Assembly: GCA_963730405.1 (NCBI GenBank)
Contig: CAVSRW010000003.1
Location: forward strand, 37,203 to 101,202
Source: Gaiellasilicea sp963730405
Lineage (GTDB): Bacteria; Actinomycetota; Thermoleophilia; Gaiellales; Gaiellaceae
Direction: 5' to 3'
Length of the DNA stretch: 64,000 nucleotides
Below the pieces are notes generated by a model. The model was given only the letters and a program-made list of their open reading frames with translations. It was not told the DNA's origin and did no database searches. Position 1 is the first letter of the stretch. Each line of letters opens with the position of its first letter. The position numbers were made by a program, and so were the translations under genes. Positions 1 through 7,827 of this stretch are shown here, piece by piece.

Positions 1-183
1 CTCGACCGCTCGCGCGAGGAACTGCTCGCCGAGGGGCACGATCCGGGGACGGTCGAGCGGGCGCTCGCCCTGATCGACCGGGCCGAGTACAAGCGCCGCC
101 AGGCGCCGCCGGGCGTGAAGCTGCGCCCGAAGGCGTTCGGCCGTGACCGGCGGACGCCGATCACGAATCGCTGGCGCGGTTGA
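1..183 (+). CDS. nadE: NAD+ synthetase, C-terminal end (partial)
   Basis: Open from the left edge to TGA at 181-183, giving the last 60 residues. The end carries AEYKRRQAPPG, then KAFGRDRR and PITNRW, the highly conserved tail of glutamine-dependent NAD+ synthetases. The enzyme uses ATP and glutamine-derived ammonia to amidate deamido-NAD+, the last step of NAD+ synthesis in the cytoplasm. The N-terminal nitrilase-like and ATP-binding parts lie outside the window, so the glutaminase domain is assumed rather than seen. About 30 bp separate it from the next gene. Confidence 0.85.
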   Translation, partial: LDRSREELLAEGHDPGTVERALALIDRAEYKRRQAPPGVKLRPKAFGRDRRTPITNRWRG

Positions 184-193
184 CAAGCCGTCT

Positions 194-218
194 CCGTAAG
201 TTCATACTTACGGTAAGT
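194..218. promoter_or_regulatory. Palindromic operator overlapping the arsR-like start
   Basis: CCGTAAG (194-200), a 6-nt spacer and CTTACGG (207-213) form a perfect 7-bp inverted repeat. An overlapping second one is ACTTAC (206-211), G, GTAAGT (213-218). Three GTAAG half-sites therefore lie in 25 bp and reach into the GTG start at 217. Position and symmetry fit a self-regulatory ArsR operator. TACTTA (205-210), 6 nt before the start, could be the -10. A 9-bp copy of one half (ACTTACGGT) recurs on the minus strand at 1658-1650. Regulator binding is inferred. Confidence 0.6.
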
Positions 219-525
219 GGGTACGAACGGTGTAGTCCTCGATGCGCTCGGTGACTGGACACGTCGCCAGATCTTCGACGCGCTGAAGAACGGCCCCCAG
301 TCCGTCGGGGAGCTGGCGGCACGAATGCCCGTGAGCCGGCCCGCCGTCTCACAGCACCTGCGCGTGCTCAAGGACGCAGGGCTCGTGATCGACCACAAGC
401 AGGGCACGCGGCGCATCTACAGCGTCGATCCGGACGGGCTGGCCGGGATCCGCGCGTACTTCGACAGCTTCTGGGACGAGGCGCTCGAGCGCTTCGCCGC
501 GGCGGCGCGAAAGGAGACAGGATGA
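217..525 (+). CDS. ArsR-family winged-helix transcriptional regulator
   Basis: 102 residues, almost all one winged-helix domain. Residues about 10-75 read as helices followed by the recognition segment SRPAVSQHLRVLKDAGLV and a beta-hairpin wing around HKQGTRRIYSV. This is the metal-independent ArsR type usually found next to an SRPBCC gene; no metal-binding Cys cluster is visible. GTG start at 217 overlaps a palindromic operator, suggesting autorepression. The stop overlaps the next start as ATGA (522-525), so the two are co-translated. The inducer is unknown. Confidence 0.85.
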   Translation: MGTNGVVLDALGDWTRRQIFDALKNGPQSVGELAARMPVSRPAVSQHLRVLKDAGLVIDHKQGTRRIYSVDPDGLAGIRAYFDSFWDEALERFAAAARKETG

Positions 526-971
526 GCAACGCCATGACAACGGAGGCAATTCTCAAGACCGTGCTCGTGGACTTCCCTCCCGCGGAGGCGTTCGAGCTCT
601 TCACGACGCGCGTCTCGTCGTGGTGGCCGACGGAAACGCACTCGTACGCGCACGACAAGGTCACCGATGTCGTCTTCGACCCCCGGGTCGGCGGGCTGCT
701 GTACGAGGTGACCGACGAAGGCACGGCCGAGTGGGCCCGGATCACGGCCTGGGAGCCGCCACATCGTCTCGCGCTCGAGTGGCTCATCGGCAAGGTCTCC
801 GGCACCGAGGTGGAAGTACGCTTCTCCCCGGAGGGGCCGGGATCGCGGGTGGAGCTCGAGCATCGCGGGTGGGAGCGCGTCCCCGACGCGACTCCCGAGT
901 TTCAGGGCTACAGCCGCGGCTGGGACGCCGTGCTCGCGCCTTACGTCGAGACGGCGTCGAAGAAGGCCTGA
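522..971 (+). CDS. SRPBCC (AHSA1-like) domain protein
   Basis: 149 residues with the START/Bet v1-like pattern of the AHSA1 family: LVDFPPAEAFELFTTRVSSWW near the N-terminus, a central FDPRVGG turn, and a C-terminal helix with GWDAVLAPYV. Such proteins have a hydrophobic cavity and commonly pair with ArsR regulators in actinobacteria; the ligand is generally unknown. AAGGAG at 511-516 sits well for the ATG at 522, and the start overlaps the regulator stop. The last 31 bp overlap the convergent mug gene. Confidence 0.8.
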   Translation: MSNAMTTEAILKTVLVDFPPAEAFELFTTRVSSWWPTETHSYAHDKVTDVVFDPRVGGLLYEVTDEGTAEWARITAWEPPHRLALEWLIGKVSGTEVEVRFSPEGPGSRVELEHRGWERVPDATPEFQGYSRGWDAVLAPYVETASKKA

Positions 972-1447
972 AACCAGCGCAGGCGCTCGGCCCATGGCAC
1001 GGCCGCGTTGGCCGGCGAGGTCGAAGGAAGCACGAAGAGCGCCGTCTCGGCGAGGCGGCGCTCTTGCAGGCCGAGCTCCGGCCGCTGTCCGAACGCGCCG
1101 CGATACGCCTCCTTGCCGACGAAGCCGATCGCCCGCGGCTGCAGCTCGAGCGCAATCCGCTCGAGCCGCTCGGCAGAGCCGGCGAAGTCGTCCTTGCGGA
1201 GATCGCCTGAGCCGGGCGTCGTCCGGTAGGCGGCGTTGGTGACGCCGATCCCCAGCTCGAGCAGCGCGAACTGCTCGCTCGGGTCGTAGAGCCGCGGCGT
1301 GAAGCCGGCCGCATGGAGGAGCCGCCAGAAGTCGTTGCGCGGATTCGCGAAGTGCGCGTTCGCGGCGGCGGAGACACGGCCCGGGTTGATCCCGCAGAAG
1401 ATCGCCGTCAGCCCTGGGGCGAGGACGTCCGGGACGTCCGATGTCAT
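941..1447 (-). CDS. mug: G/U(T) mismatch-specific DNA glycosylase (Mug family)
   Basis: 168 residues of the uracil-DNA glycosylase superfamily. GINPG (about 19-23) is the catalytic motif A of Mug/TDG enzymes, with Asn as the water-activating residue, followed by HFANPRNDFWRLLHAAG, also typical of the family. A second motif lies near VLPSTSPANA, where the minor-groove wedge sits. It removes uracil or thymine mispaired with G, starting base excision repair. The ATG at 1447 has neither a clear Shine-Dalgarno nor a well-spaced -10. Overlaps the convergent SRPBCC gene by 31 bp. Confidence 0.85.
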   Translation of the reverse strand: MTSDVPDVLAPGLTAIFCGINPGRVSAAANAHFANPRNDFWRLLHAAGFTPRLYDPSEQFALLELGIGVTNAAYRTTPGSGDLRKDDFAGSAERLERIALELQPRAIGFVGKEAYRGAFGQRPELGLQERRLAETALFVLPSTSPANAAVPWAERLRWFQAFFDAVST

Positions 1448-1453
1448 CGGAGC

Positions 1454-1642
1454 CTAGGCGGCTTCGGGTTCGCGTGAGTCGAGCTTGTCTTCGAACAAGG
1501 AACGGAGGAGCTCGCCTGACACGGGCGTCTCGTAGCGGGGCCGCCGAGGCACGACGCTGACCACCTTCACGCCGTCCTCTCCCCGCCACCCGTAGCACCG
1601 GGCGTAGCACTCGGCCTCGCTCAAGGTTCGGAGCCGTTGCAT
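1454..1642 (-). CDS. Small conserved hypothetical protein, 62 aa
   Basis: ATG at 1642 is preceded by TACGGT (1655-1650) with a 7-nt gap, the leaderless promoter geometry seen throughout this window, which sets this start. The protein begins MQRLRTLSEAECYARCYGW and contains two Cys five residues apart, a GYGWRGED-like turn and a basic stretch; I do not recognise a domain. Its promoter contains ACTTACGGT, the half-site also present upstream of the arsR-like gene. Divergent from the OsmC gene with 60 bp between starts. Function unknown. Confidence 0.6.
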   Translation of the reverse strand: MQRLRTLSEAECYARCYGWRGEDGVKVVSVVPRRPRYETPVSGELLRSLFEDKLDSREPEAA

Positions 1643-1649
1643 TGCCCGC

Positions 1650-1696
1650 ACCGTAAGTGCCGGACCGGACGACACGAACCGCCTCCTGTGTAGGTT
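1650..1696. promoter_or_regulatory. Divergent promoter pair between small hypothetical gene and OsmC
   Basis: Minus strand: -10 TACGGT at 1655-1650, 7 nt before the ATG at 1642. Plus strand: -10 TAGGTT at 1691-1696, 6 nt before the GTG at 1703. No clear -35 is seen. Both transcripts would be leaderless. Confidence 0.5.
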
Positions 1697-1702
1697 GCGG
1701 CC

Positions 1703-2113
1703 GTGGCCACGCAGGCGAAGACGTTCTCCTACGCCGTCTCGCTCGACCGCGCGGGGGCGGCGACGAGCGACGAAGGTGGGTCGGCGCTCCCGATCGAGGA
1801 AGCGTGGACGCCGGAGCACCTCTTGCTGGCGGGTCTCGCGCGCTGCACGCTCACGAGCCTCGCGTACCACGCCCGGCGCATCGGCGTCGAGAGCGGCGGG
1901 AGCGCGAGTGCCGGCGGCGAGGTGACGCAGCGTACGACCGACGGCCGCTACGCCTTCATCCGCATCCGCGTCGACCTGGACGTCACCATCGAGCCGGCGC
2001 CTCAGAACGTGCGCGAGCTGCTCTCGAAGGCCGAGCGGGACTGCTTCGTCGGGGCCTCGCTGACCGCGAAGCCGCGCTACCGCTGGACCGTCAACGGAGA
2101 GGAGATCGCATGA
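1703..2113 (+). CDS. OsmC/Ohr-family thiol peroxidase
   Basis: 136 residues with the two-cysteine layout of OsmC-type peroxidases: Cys48 in GLARCTLTSLAYHA and Cys114 in ERDCFVGASL. The family reduces organic hydroperoxides using the first Cys as peroxidatic residue and the second for disulfide resolution, usually as a domain-swapped dimer. The GTG at 1703 is chosen because TAGGTT ends 6 nt upstream. The stop overlaps a possible 51-aa reading frame (ATGA at 2110). Whether it is nearer OsmC or Ohr cannot be settled by eye. Confidence 0.85.
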   Translation: MATQAKTFSYAVSLDRAGAATSDEGGSALPIEEAWTPEHLLLAGLARCTLTSLAYHARRIGVESGGSASAGGEVTQRTTDGRYAFIRIRVDLDVTIEPAPQNVRELLSKAERDCFVGASLTAKPRYRWTVNGEEIA

Positions 2114-2265
2114 GCTTGCTCACGTTCCTGGGGCGCCGCTCGCGTCGCGTAAGCCGGTGGCACAGTACGGAGGTACGGGCCGCCGGCTGGAGCGGCGCGA
2201 GCGGCGTCAGCCTTTCGCGGAGCCCGGCTTCGCCGGGCGGGAGCGAAAGGCGGCCAGGAGCGTGA
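2110..2265 (+). CDS. Possible small coupled ORF, 51 aa
   Basis: The ATG at 2110 overlaps the OsmC stop (ATGA) and the TGA at 2263-2265 overlaps the GTG of the aminotransferase (GTGA). The product would be basic, starting MSLLTFLGRRSRRVSRW. The second half is encoded by a palindromic repeat (2211-2250), so its sequence is probably not under protein-level selection. It may be a translational bridge rather than a functional protein. No domain recognised. Confidence 0.25.
   Translation: MSLLTFLGRRSRRVSRWHSTEVRAAGWSGASGVSLSRSPASPGGSERRPGA
2211..2250. repeat. REP-like nested palindrome
   Basis: Outer arms CCTTTCGC (2211-2218) and GCGAAAGG (2243-2250) enclose a perfect 7-bp stem, GCCCGGC (2222-2228), TTC, GCCGGGC (2232-2238). 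It sits in the 148-bp gap between OsmC and the aminotransferase. No T-tract follows, so it is not a standard terminator. A related GC-rich palindrome lies at 21510-21538. Confidence 0.55.
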
Positions 2266-3428
2266 GCGCGACGTTGCTCGACGTGGAGGCCGTCCGCGCC
2301 CGCTTCGCGTCGCTCGACCGCGGGCTGGCGTTCTTCGACGGGCCGGGCGGGACGCAGTGCCCGGACGACGTGATCGACGCCGTCTCCGCCTACCTCCGCG
2401 AGGACAATGCCAACATCGGCGCGCCGTACGAGACGAGCGTGCACACCGTCGAGCTGATCGAGCGTGCGCGCGCGGCGGCGGGCCGGTTCCTCACCTGCCA
2501 CCCGGACGAGGTCGCGTTCGGCCAGAGCATGACGTCGCTCAACTTCCTGCTCACGCGAGCGCTCGGCCGCACGCTCGAGCGCGGCGACGAGATCGTCTGC
2601 ACGCGGCTCGACCACGACGCGAACGTCTCGCCGTGGCTCGCGCTCGCCGAGGACATCGGCGTCGTCGTCCGCTTCGCCGGCGTGCACGACGACCTCTCCC
2701 TCGACCTCGACGATCTGGAGGCGCAGCTGTCCGAACGGACGCGCGTCGTCGCGTTCCCGATCGCCTCGAACGCGGTCGGGACGACCCCGGACGTGGCGCG
2801 TGTCGTCGAGCTGGCACACGGCGCCGGCGCGCTCGCCTGGGCGGACGCCGTGCACTACGGGCCGCACGGGCGGATCGACGTCGCCGGCTGGGACGTGGAC
2901 GTGCTCCTCTGCTCTCCCTACAAGTTCTTCGGGCCGCACATGGGCCTCGCGTTCGGCAAGCGCGAGCTGCTGGAGAGCCTGCGGCCTTACAAGGTGCGTC
3001 CGTCCGACAACGAGCCGGTCGGGAACCGCTTCCAGCACGGGACGCAGCAGCACGAGCTGCTCGCCGGCTTCGTCGCCGCGGTCGAGTACGTCGAGTCGCT
3101 GGGCTGGGAGGCGATCGTCGGGCACGAGACGCAGCTGGGACAGCGCTTCCTCGACGGGCTGCCGGAGGCCGTCGATCTCTACGGGCTGCGGACGATGGAG
3201 GGCCGCGTGCCCACGTTCGCCTTCAACCTTCCGGGCCGGAGCTCGGAAGAGGTCGCGGTGAAGCTCGCGGCGCGCGAGATCGCGGTCTGGCACGGCGACT
3301 ACTACGCCGTCGAGATCATGAAGGTGCTCGGCCTCGAAGGGACGGGCGCAGTTCGCGCCGGGATCGTCCACTACAACACCGAGCACGAAGTCGACCGGCT
3401 GCTGACCGCGCTCGAGGAGCTGGCTTGA
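2262..3428 (+). CDS. Class V aminotransferase (cysteine desulfurase-like)
   Basis: 388 residues, fold-type I PLP enzyme. Asp195 in WADAVHYG would contact the PLP nitrogen and Lys221 in SPYKFFGPH would form the Schiff base. The N-terminal half has GQSMTSLNFLLTRAL for phosphate binding. Overall it resembles the cysteine desulfurase-like/isopenicillin-epimerase-like subgroup, whose substrates are mostly undefined. The GTG at 2262 is chosen for the AGGAG at 2256-2260; a longer frame upstream would translate the palindromic repeat. Stop overlaps the TTG of the next gene (TTGA), so it is the first of three coupled genes. Confidence 0.85.
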   Translation: MSATLLDVEAVRARFASLDRGLAFFDGPGGTQCPDDVIDAVSAYLREDNANIGAPYETSVHTVELIERARAAAGRFLTCHPDEVAFGQSMTSLNFLLTRALGRTLERGDEIVCTRLDHDANVSPWLALAEDIGVVVRFAGVHDDLSLDLDDLEAQLSERTRVVAFPIASNAVGTTPDVARVVELAHGAGALAWADAVHYGPHGRIDVAGWDVDVLLCSPYKFFGPHMGLAFGKRELLESLRPYKVRPSDNEPVGNRFQHGTQQHELLAGFVAAVEYVESLGWEAIVGHETQLGQRFLDGLPEAVDLYGLRTMEGRVPTFAFNLPGRSSEEVAVKLAAREIAVWHGDYYAVEIMKVLGLEGTGAVRAGIVHYNTEHEVDRLLTALEELA

Positions 3429-4717
3429 CGGTCGCCGAACTCCTGCAGGAGCTGATCCGCTTCGACACGACCAATCCGCCCGGCGACGAGGCGGCGTGCA
3501 TCGAGTTCGTGCGCGGACTGCTCGAGGACGGAGGCTGCGAGACCGAGACGTACGAGCACGTGCCGGGTCGACCGAACCTCGTCAGCCGCCTGCCGGGCGG
3601 CGACGCACGGCCGCTCTTGCTCCAGGGCCACGTCGACGTCGTCACGACTGCCGGGCAGACGTGGACGCATCCCCCCTTCTCCGGGCTGATCGAGGACGGC
3701 TACGTCTGGGGGCGCGGGGCGCTCGACATGAAGGGCGGCGTCGCGATGCTCGTCGACGCCTTCCTGCGGGCGAAGCGCGAGCAGGTCGCGCTCCCGGGCG
3801 ATCTCGTGCTGCTGATCCTCGCCGACGAGGAGCACGGCGGCGACCACGGCGCGAAGTTCATGGCCGAGGAGCACGCAGAGGTCTTCGACGGGATCCGCTA
3901 CTCGCTCGGCGAGTTCGGCGGCTTCACCCTCCACCTGGGCGGCAAGCGCTTCTATCCGATCCAGGTCGCGGAGAAGCAGATCTGCTGGCTGAAGGCGACG
4001 GTGCGCGGCCCTGGCGGACACGGTGCGATGATCCACCGCGGCGGCACGGTCGCGCGGCTCGCGAAACTGTTGCGCGACCTCGACCGCAAGCGGCTGCCCG
4101 TGCACGTGACCCCCGTCGTCCGCGAGTTCGTCGAGAGGATCGCGGCCGAGCTGCCACGCAAGGAGGCGACGGTGATGCGCTCGCTGCTGAAGCCGCGGTT
4201 CGCCGACACGGCGCTGCGTCTGCTCGGCGACCGGGCCGCGACGACGGAGCCGATGCTCCGTAACACGGTCACCGCCACGATCATCCGCGGCGGCGAGAAG
4301 ATCAACGTCGTTCCGAGCGAGATCGTGGTCGAGCTCGACGGACGGGCCCTGCCCGGCTTCGGCCCGGACGAGTTGATCGCGGAGGTGCAGGCGATCGTGG
4401 GCGACGACGTCGAGCTCGAGCTCATCCGCCACGATCCAGGCCCCCCCGAGCCGGACCTCGGCCTCTTCGGGATGCTCGCCGGCGTGATCCGAGAGCTCGA
4501 CCCGGAGGGAATCCCGGTTCCGCTGCTGCAGATCGGGGTCACGGACGCCCGCTTCCTGGGCCGGGTCGGGATCGAGAACTACGGCTTCCTGCCGCTGCGG
4601 CTGTCCGAGGACTTCCTCTTCACGAAATACATCCACGCTGCCGACGAGCGCGTCCCGGTCGACGCGCTCGAGTTCGGCGCCGAGGCGGTGTTCCGCGCGA
4701 TCCAGAGGTTCCACTGA
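3425..4717 (+). CDS. M20-family metallopeptidase / deacylase (ArgE/DapE/ACY1-like)
   Basis: 430 residues. Zinc ligands are visible in order: His in GHVDVV, Asp in GRGALDMKGG, the Glu pair in DEEHGG, and a C-terminal His in KYIHAADERV. A dimerisation domain is inserted around GPGGHGAMIHRGG. The family hydrolyses N-acyl amino acids or small peptides in the cytoplasm; the substrate is not predictable here. The TTG at 3425 overlaps the aminotransferase stop and gives the usual N-terminus (VAELLQELIRFDTTNPPG). It is followed directly by the epimerase, which starts in its stop codon region. Confidence 0.85.
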   Translation: MTVAELLQELIRFDTTNPPGDEAACIEFVRGLLEDGGCETETYEHVPGRPNLVSRLPGGDARPLLLQGHVDVVTTAGQTWTHPPFSGLIEDGYVWGRGALDMKGGVAMLVDAFLRAKREQVALPGDLVLLILADEEHGGDHGAKFMAEEHAEVFDGIRYSLGEFGGFTLHLGGKRFYPIQVAEKQICWLKATVRGPGGHGAMIHRGGTVARLAKLLRDLDRKRLPVHVTPVVREFVERIAAELPRKEATVMRSLLKPRFADTALRLLGDRAATTEPMLRNTVTATIIRGGEKINVVPSEIVVELDGRALPGFGPDELIAEVQAIVGDDVELELIRHDPGPPEPDLGLFGMLAGVIRELDPEGIPVPLLQIGVTDARFLGRVGIENYGFLPLRLSEDFLFTKYIHAADERVPVDALEFGAEAVFRAIQRFH

Positions 4718-5658
4718 AGCTGCTCGTGCTCGGGGGGACGATGTTCCTCGGCCGCGCGATCGCCGCCGACGCGCTGGCGCGGGGGCACGAGCTGACCCTG
4801 TTCAACCGCGGGACGACGAACCCCGAGCTCTTCCCGGAGGTGGAGCGGATCCGCGGCGACCGCAGCGGCGACCTGGCCGCGCTCGAGAGCCGCACGTGGG
4901 ATGCCGTGATCGACACCTCCGGCTACGTGCCGGCGAACGTACGCGCCTCCGCCGAGCTGCTCCGCGACTCGGACCGGTACGTCTTCGTCTCCAGCGTGTC
5001 GGTCTACGCCGACTTCTCGACCGGGCCGACCGAGGAGAGCCCGACGGCCGAGCTCGGCTCGATGCCGGCGGACGAGCTCGCCGCTGACTACTCCAACTAC
5101 GGGCCGCTGAAGGCGCTCTCCGAGGCGGAGGTCGAGAGGGTGTTCGGCGGCCGGGCGCTGGTCGTCCGGCCGGGGCTGATCGTCGGCCCCCACGACCCCA
5201 CCGGGCGCTTCACCTACTGGGCGCACCGGCTCGCCCGCGGCGGCGAGATCCTCGCGCCGGCGCCGCCGGAGCGGCGGGTGCAGTTCGTGGACGTCCGCGA
5301 TCTCGCCGCCTGGATCCTCGACGCCGCCGAGCAAGGGCTCGCCGGCACCTACAACGCGACGAACGAGGGTGTCGCCTGGAACGAGCTGCTCGCCGGCGCC
5401 GACGTCACGTGGGTCGCGGACGAGTTCCTGCAGGAGCAGGACGTCGGCCCATGGATGCAGCTGCCGCTCTGGATCCCGGGTCCGGACTGGGTCGGGATGC
5501 ACTCGATCGACGTCGGCCGCGCCGTTGCGGCCGGGCTCCGCTTCCGCCCCGTCGACGAGACGATCCGCGGCGCCGCGGAGGCGCCGCTGCAGGACGGCGC
5601 CGGTCTGACGCCGGAGCGCGAGGCCGAGCTGCTCGCAGCCTGGCACGCACGCGGCTGA
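4714..5658 (+). CDS. NAD-dependent epimerase/reductase, probable CTG start
   Basis: 314 residues of the extended SDR type. KLLVLGGTMFLGRAI is the N-terminal Rossmann beta-strand and GxxGxxG-like turn; the body resembles the atypical SDR group often annotated as reductase/isoflavone-reductase-like. The typical MKLLVLGGT start is only obtained from CTG at 4714, which overlaps the M20 stop as CTGA and follows AGAGG (4704-4708) by 5 nt. The next in-frame start, GTG 4726, would delete the first strand. The catalytic YxxxK is not the textbook form (SNYGPLKAL). Third gene of a coupled trio; substrate unknown. Confidence 0.8.
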   Translation: MKLLVLGGTMFLGRAIAADALARGHELTLFNRGTTNPELFPEVERIRGDRSGDLAALESRTWDAVIDTSGYVPANVRASAELLRDSDRYVFVSSVSVYADFSTGPTEESPTAELGSMPADELAADYSNYGPLKALSEAEVERVFGGRALVVRPGLIVGPHDPTGRFTYWAHRLARGGEILAPAPPERRVQFVDVRDLAAWILDAAEQGLAGTYNATNEGVAWNELLAGADVTWVADEFLQEQDVGPWMQLPLWIPGPDWVGMHSIDVGRAVAAGLRFRPVDETIRGAAEAPLQDGAGLTPEREAELLAAWHARG

Positions 5659-5681
5659 CCCCGGTCGCGACGAGCGGTTCG

Positions 5682-6542
5682 CTACGCGTAGGCGTCGCGG
5701 GCCCGCTTCCAGCGCGGGTCGTCCCAGCGGATCAGGTCCGGGTCGACTCCTCGCGCCGCGGCGAGGTCGAGCGTGAGCAGGTGGAACGGGACGATGTCCA
5801 CGACCGGGTGCACCGTCGGGAGGAGGGTCACATCGCAGCCGAGGATCTCCAGCGCAGCGGCTGCCTGGGCCGCCCGCTCGGCGGCGCGGCCCTCGCCCTC
5901 GAGCACGAAGCAGCGCACGCTCTCGTCGATCGCGGCGAGGTGCCCGTGCAGGAGCTCCTCGAGCTGATGCGCCTCGGCGGCGGCGTAGACACCCTCGCGC
6001 AGCTTCAGGGCCGCCTCCTGTGCCGTCGGCCAGTCGCGCCCTGCGCCCGTGATCAGGAACCGCCGGTGGTCCGAGACCGGCAGCCGCTCTCCCGCAAGCC
6101 GGTCCGCGACGGCCTCGCCGAGCCAGGAGATGTCCTCGCCGCGCAGCGCCGCCAACGCCGCGACGGCGCAGGTGTACGAGGCTGTGTGGCAGTAGCTCTC
6201 CTCGACCTCGGGCGTGCAGACGATGACCTCGTCGGCCAGGGCCGCCAGCTTGCTCTCCGCCTTGCCGGTCACGAGCACCTTCCGCCCCGGGAAGGCGTTC
6301 GCCGCCTCGATCGTCAGCTGCGTGCCGCCCTCGTGGCTGACGAGCACGAGCGTGTCCGCGCCACGCGGCGACAGGGCGAACTCGAGGGAGTCGAGCCCCT
6401 CCCCGCTCGTCTGAGCGGCGTGGAACGACGTCCCACACCCGATCGCGATCACGCGGCCTTTCGGCAGCAGCGTGTCCGTCGGCACCTGCGCCAGCCACTC
6501 GGGCTGGGCAGCGACCGCCCGCGCCATCTTCTCGCCCGCCAC
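5682..6542 (-). CDS. Double SIS-domain protein (GlmS-isomerase-like, no glutaminase)
   Basis: 286 residues with two sugar-isomerase (SIS) halves: the first around IAIGCGTSFHAAQTSGEG and LVSHEGGTQLT, the second around FLITGAGRDWPTAQEAALKL. The arrangement matches the isomerase half of glucosamine-6-phosphate synthase, but no N-terminal glutaminase Cys domain is present. Likely acts on a phosphorylated (amino) sugar as isomerase/deaminase or as a sensor. GTG at 6542 lies 7 nt after TATAGA (6555-6550). Divergent from the M16 peptidase with overlapping -10 elements. The C-terminus ends DPRWKRARDAYA. Confidence 0.8.
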   Translation of the reverse strand: MAGEKMARAVAAQPEWLAQVPTDTLLPKGRVIAIGCGTSFHAAQTSGEGLDSLEFALSPRGADTLVLVSHEGGTQLTIEAANAFPGRKVLVTGKAESKLAALADEVIVCTPEVEESYCHTASYTCAVAALAALRGEDISWLGEAVADRLAGERLPVSDHRRFLITGAGRDWPTAQEAALKLREGVYAAAEAHQLEELLHGHLAAIDESVRCFVLEGEGRAAERAAQAAAALEILGCDVTLLPTVHPVVDIVPFHLLTLDLAAARGVDPDLIRWDDPRWKRARDAYA

Positions 6543-6549
6543 GAGTGCC

Positions 6550-6557
6550 TCTATACC
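6550..6557. promoter_or_regulatory. Overlapping divergent -10 elements (SIS / M16)
   Basis: TCTATACC at 6550-6557 reads TATAGA on the minus strand (7 nt before GTG 6542) and TATACC on the plus strand (10 nt before ATG 6568). The two -10 hexamers share four bases, so RNA polymerase could serve only one direction at a time. Confidence 0.5.
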
Positions 6558-6567
6558 ATGGCCCGCG

Positions 6568-7827
6568 ATGGGGGTCTTCGAGCGTCAGTCGCTGTCGAAC
6601 GGCCTGCGGGTGCTGACCGCGCCGATGCCGCAGGCCCAGTCGGTCTCGTGCTTCGTGATGCTCGCCGCCGGCTCCCGCTACGAGACGCCCGACACGAACG
6701 GGATCGCGCACTTCGCCGAGCACATGTTCTTCAAGGGCACGGAGCGCCGGCCGACCGCGCGGGACATCGCGGGCGAGATCGACTCGATCGGCGGCGAGTT
6801 CAACGCCTTCACCGGCAAGGAGTACACGGGGTACTACGTCCGCTGCGCAGCCGAGACGCGCGACGTCGCCCTCGACGTGCTCGTCGACATGCTGCGGAAC
6901 TCCCGCTTCGACCCGGACGAGATCGAGCGTGAGAAGGGCGTGATCATCGAGGAGATGAACATGTACTTCGACACGCCGCGCGACTTCATCGGCGGCGTCT
7001 ACGAAACGCTCCTCTACGGCGACCAGCCGCTCGGCTGGGACATCATCGGCCGCAAGGAGACCGTCCGCGGCGCGACCCAGCAGACGTTTCTCGACTACAC
7101 GGGGACGTGGTACCGGCCGAACCGGATGGTCGTCGGCGTCGGCGGCCGCCTCGGCGACGGGCTCCAGGACAAGCTGGAGGAGCTGCTCGGCGATCTCGAC
7201 CCTGCCGAGACACCGACACCCGAGCCGTACCGGCCCCTCCAGAACGGCCGCGTCAAGGTGCACACGAAGCAGTCCGACCAGGCGCACCTCGTGCTCGGCG
7301 TCCGAAGCCGGCCGCTGGTCGACCCCGACCGCTACGTGCTGCAGCTGCTCGCCACCGTGCTCGGCGGGGGGATGTCGTCGAGGCTCTTCACCGAGGTGCG
7401 CGAGCGGCGCGGGCTCGCCTACTACGTCTTCGGCACCAACCACGCCTACACGGACACGGGCTCGCTCTACGCCCAGTCGGGCGTCGACATCAACCGGATC
7501 GACGACGCGGTCACGACCATCGTCGAGCAGTTCCGGCTGCTCGCGTCCGAGCCGGTCCCGCCCGACGAGCTGGAGAAGGCCCGGAACTTCGCCAAGGGCC
7601 GTTTCGTGCTCCAGCTCGAGAGCCCGCACGGGACGATCATGTTCGGGCTCCGCCGCGAGGTGCTCGAGGGGCGGGCCGAGGAGCCGCAGGCCGTCCTCGA
7701 CGCGCTCGACGCGGTCACCGCCGAGGACGTGCAGCGCGTCGCGCAGGAGATCCTCGACGACGGGCCGTACCTCGCCGTGATCGGGCCGTTCGACGACGCC
7801 GAGCGGTTCGAGAAGCTGCTGAGTTAG
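6568..7827 (+). CDS. M16-family zinc metallopeptidase
   Basis: 419 residues with the inverted zinc motif HFAEH (48-52) in GIAHFAEHMFFKGT and a downstream Glu (about 128) in GVIIEEMNMY as third ligand. The C-terminal half carries the paired-repeat arginine region SSRLFTEVRERRGLAYYVF, typical of MPP/PqqL-like peptidases. It probably degrades or processes peptides in a two-domain chamber. The ATG at 6568 has no Shine-Dalgarno; TATACC lies 10 nt upstream. Ends in a 4-bp convergent overlap with the TPR gene. Confidence 0.9.
   Translation: MGVFERQSLSNGLRVLTAPMPQAQSVSCFVMLAAGSRYETPDTNGIAHFAEHMFFKGTERRPTARDIAGEIDSIGGEFNAFTGKEYTGYYVRCAAETRDVALDVLVDMLRNSRFDPDEIEREKGVIIEEMNMYFDTPRDFIGGVYETLLYGDQPLGWDIIGRKETVRGATQQTFLDYTGTWYRPNRMVVGVGGRLGDGLQDKLEELLGDLDPAETPTPEPYRPLQNGRVKVHTKQSDQAHLVLGVRSRPLVDPDRYVLQLLATVLGGGMSSRLFTEVRERRGLAYYVFGTNHAYTDTGSLYAQSGVDINRIDDAVTTIVEQFRLLASEPVPPDELEKARNFAKGRFVLQLESPHGTIMFGLRREVLEGRAEEPQAVLDALDAVTAEDVQRVAQEILDDGPYLAVIGPFDDAERFEKLLS

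Noticed and set aside
4579..7629. Very long antisense open frame (about 1000 codons) opposite the epimerase, SIS and M16 genes
   Set aside because: High GC keeps antisense frames open. The translation is Arg/Ala/Gly/Pro-rich without domains, and real genes with clear motifs cover the region.
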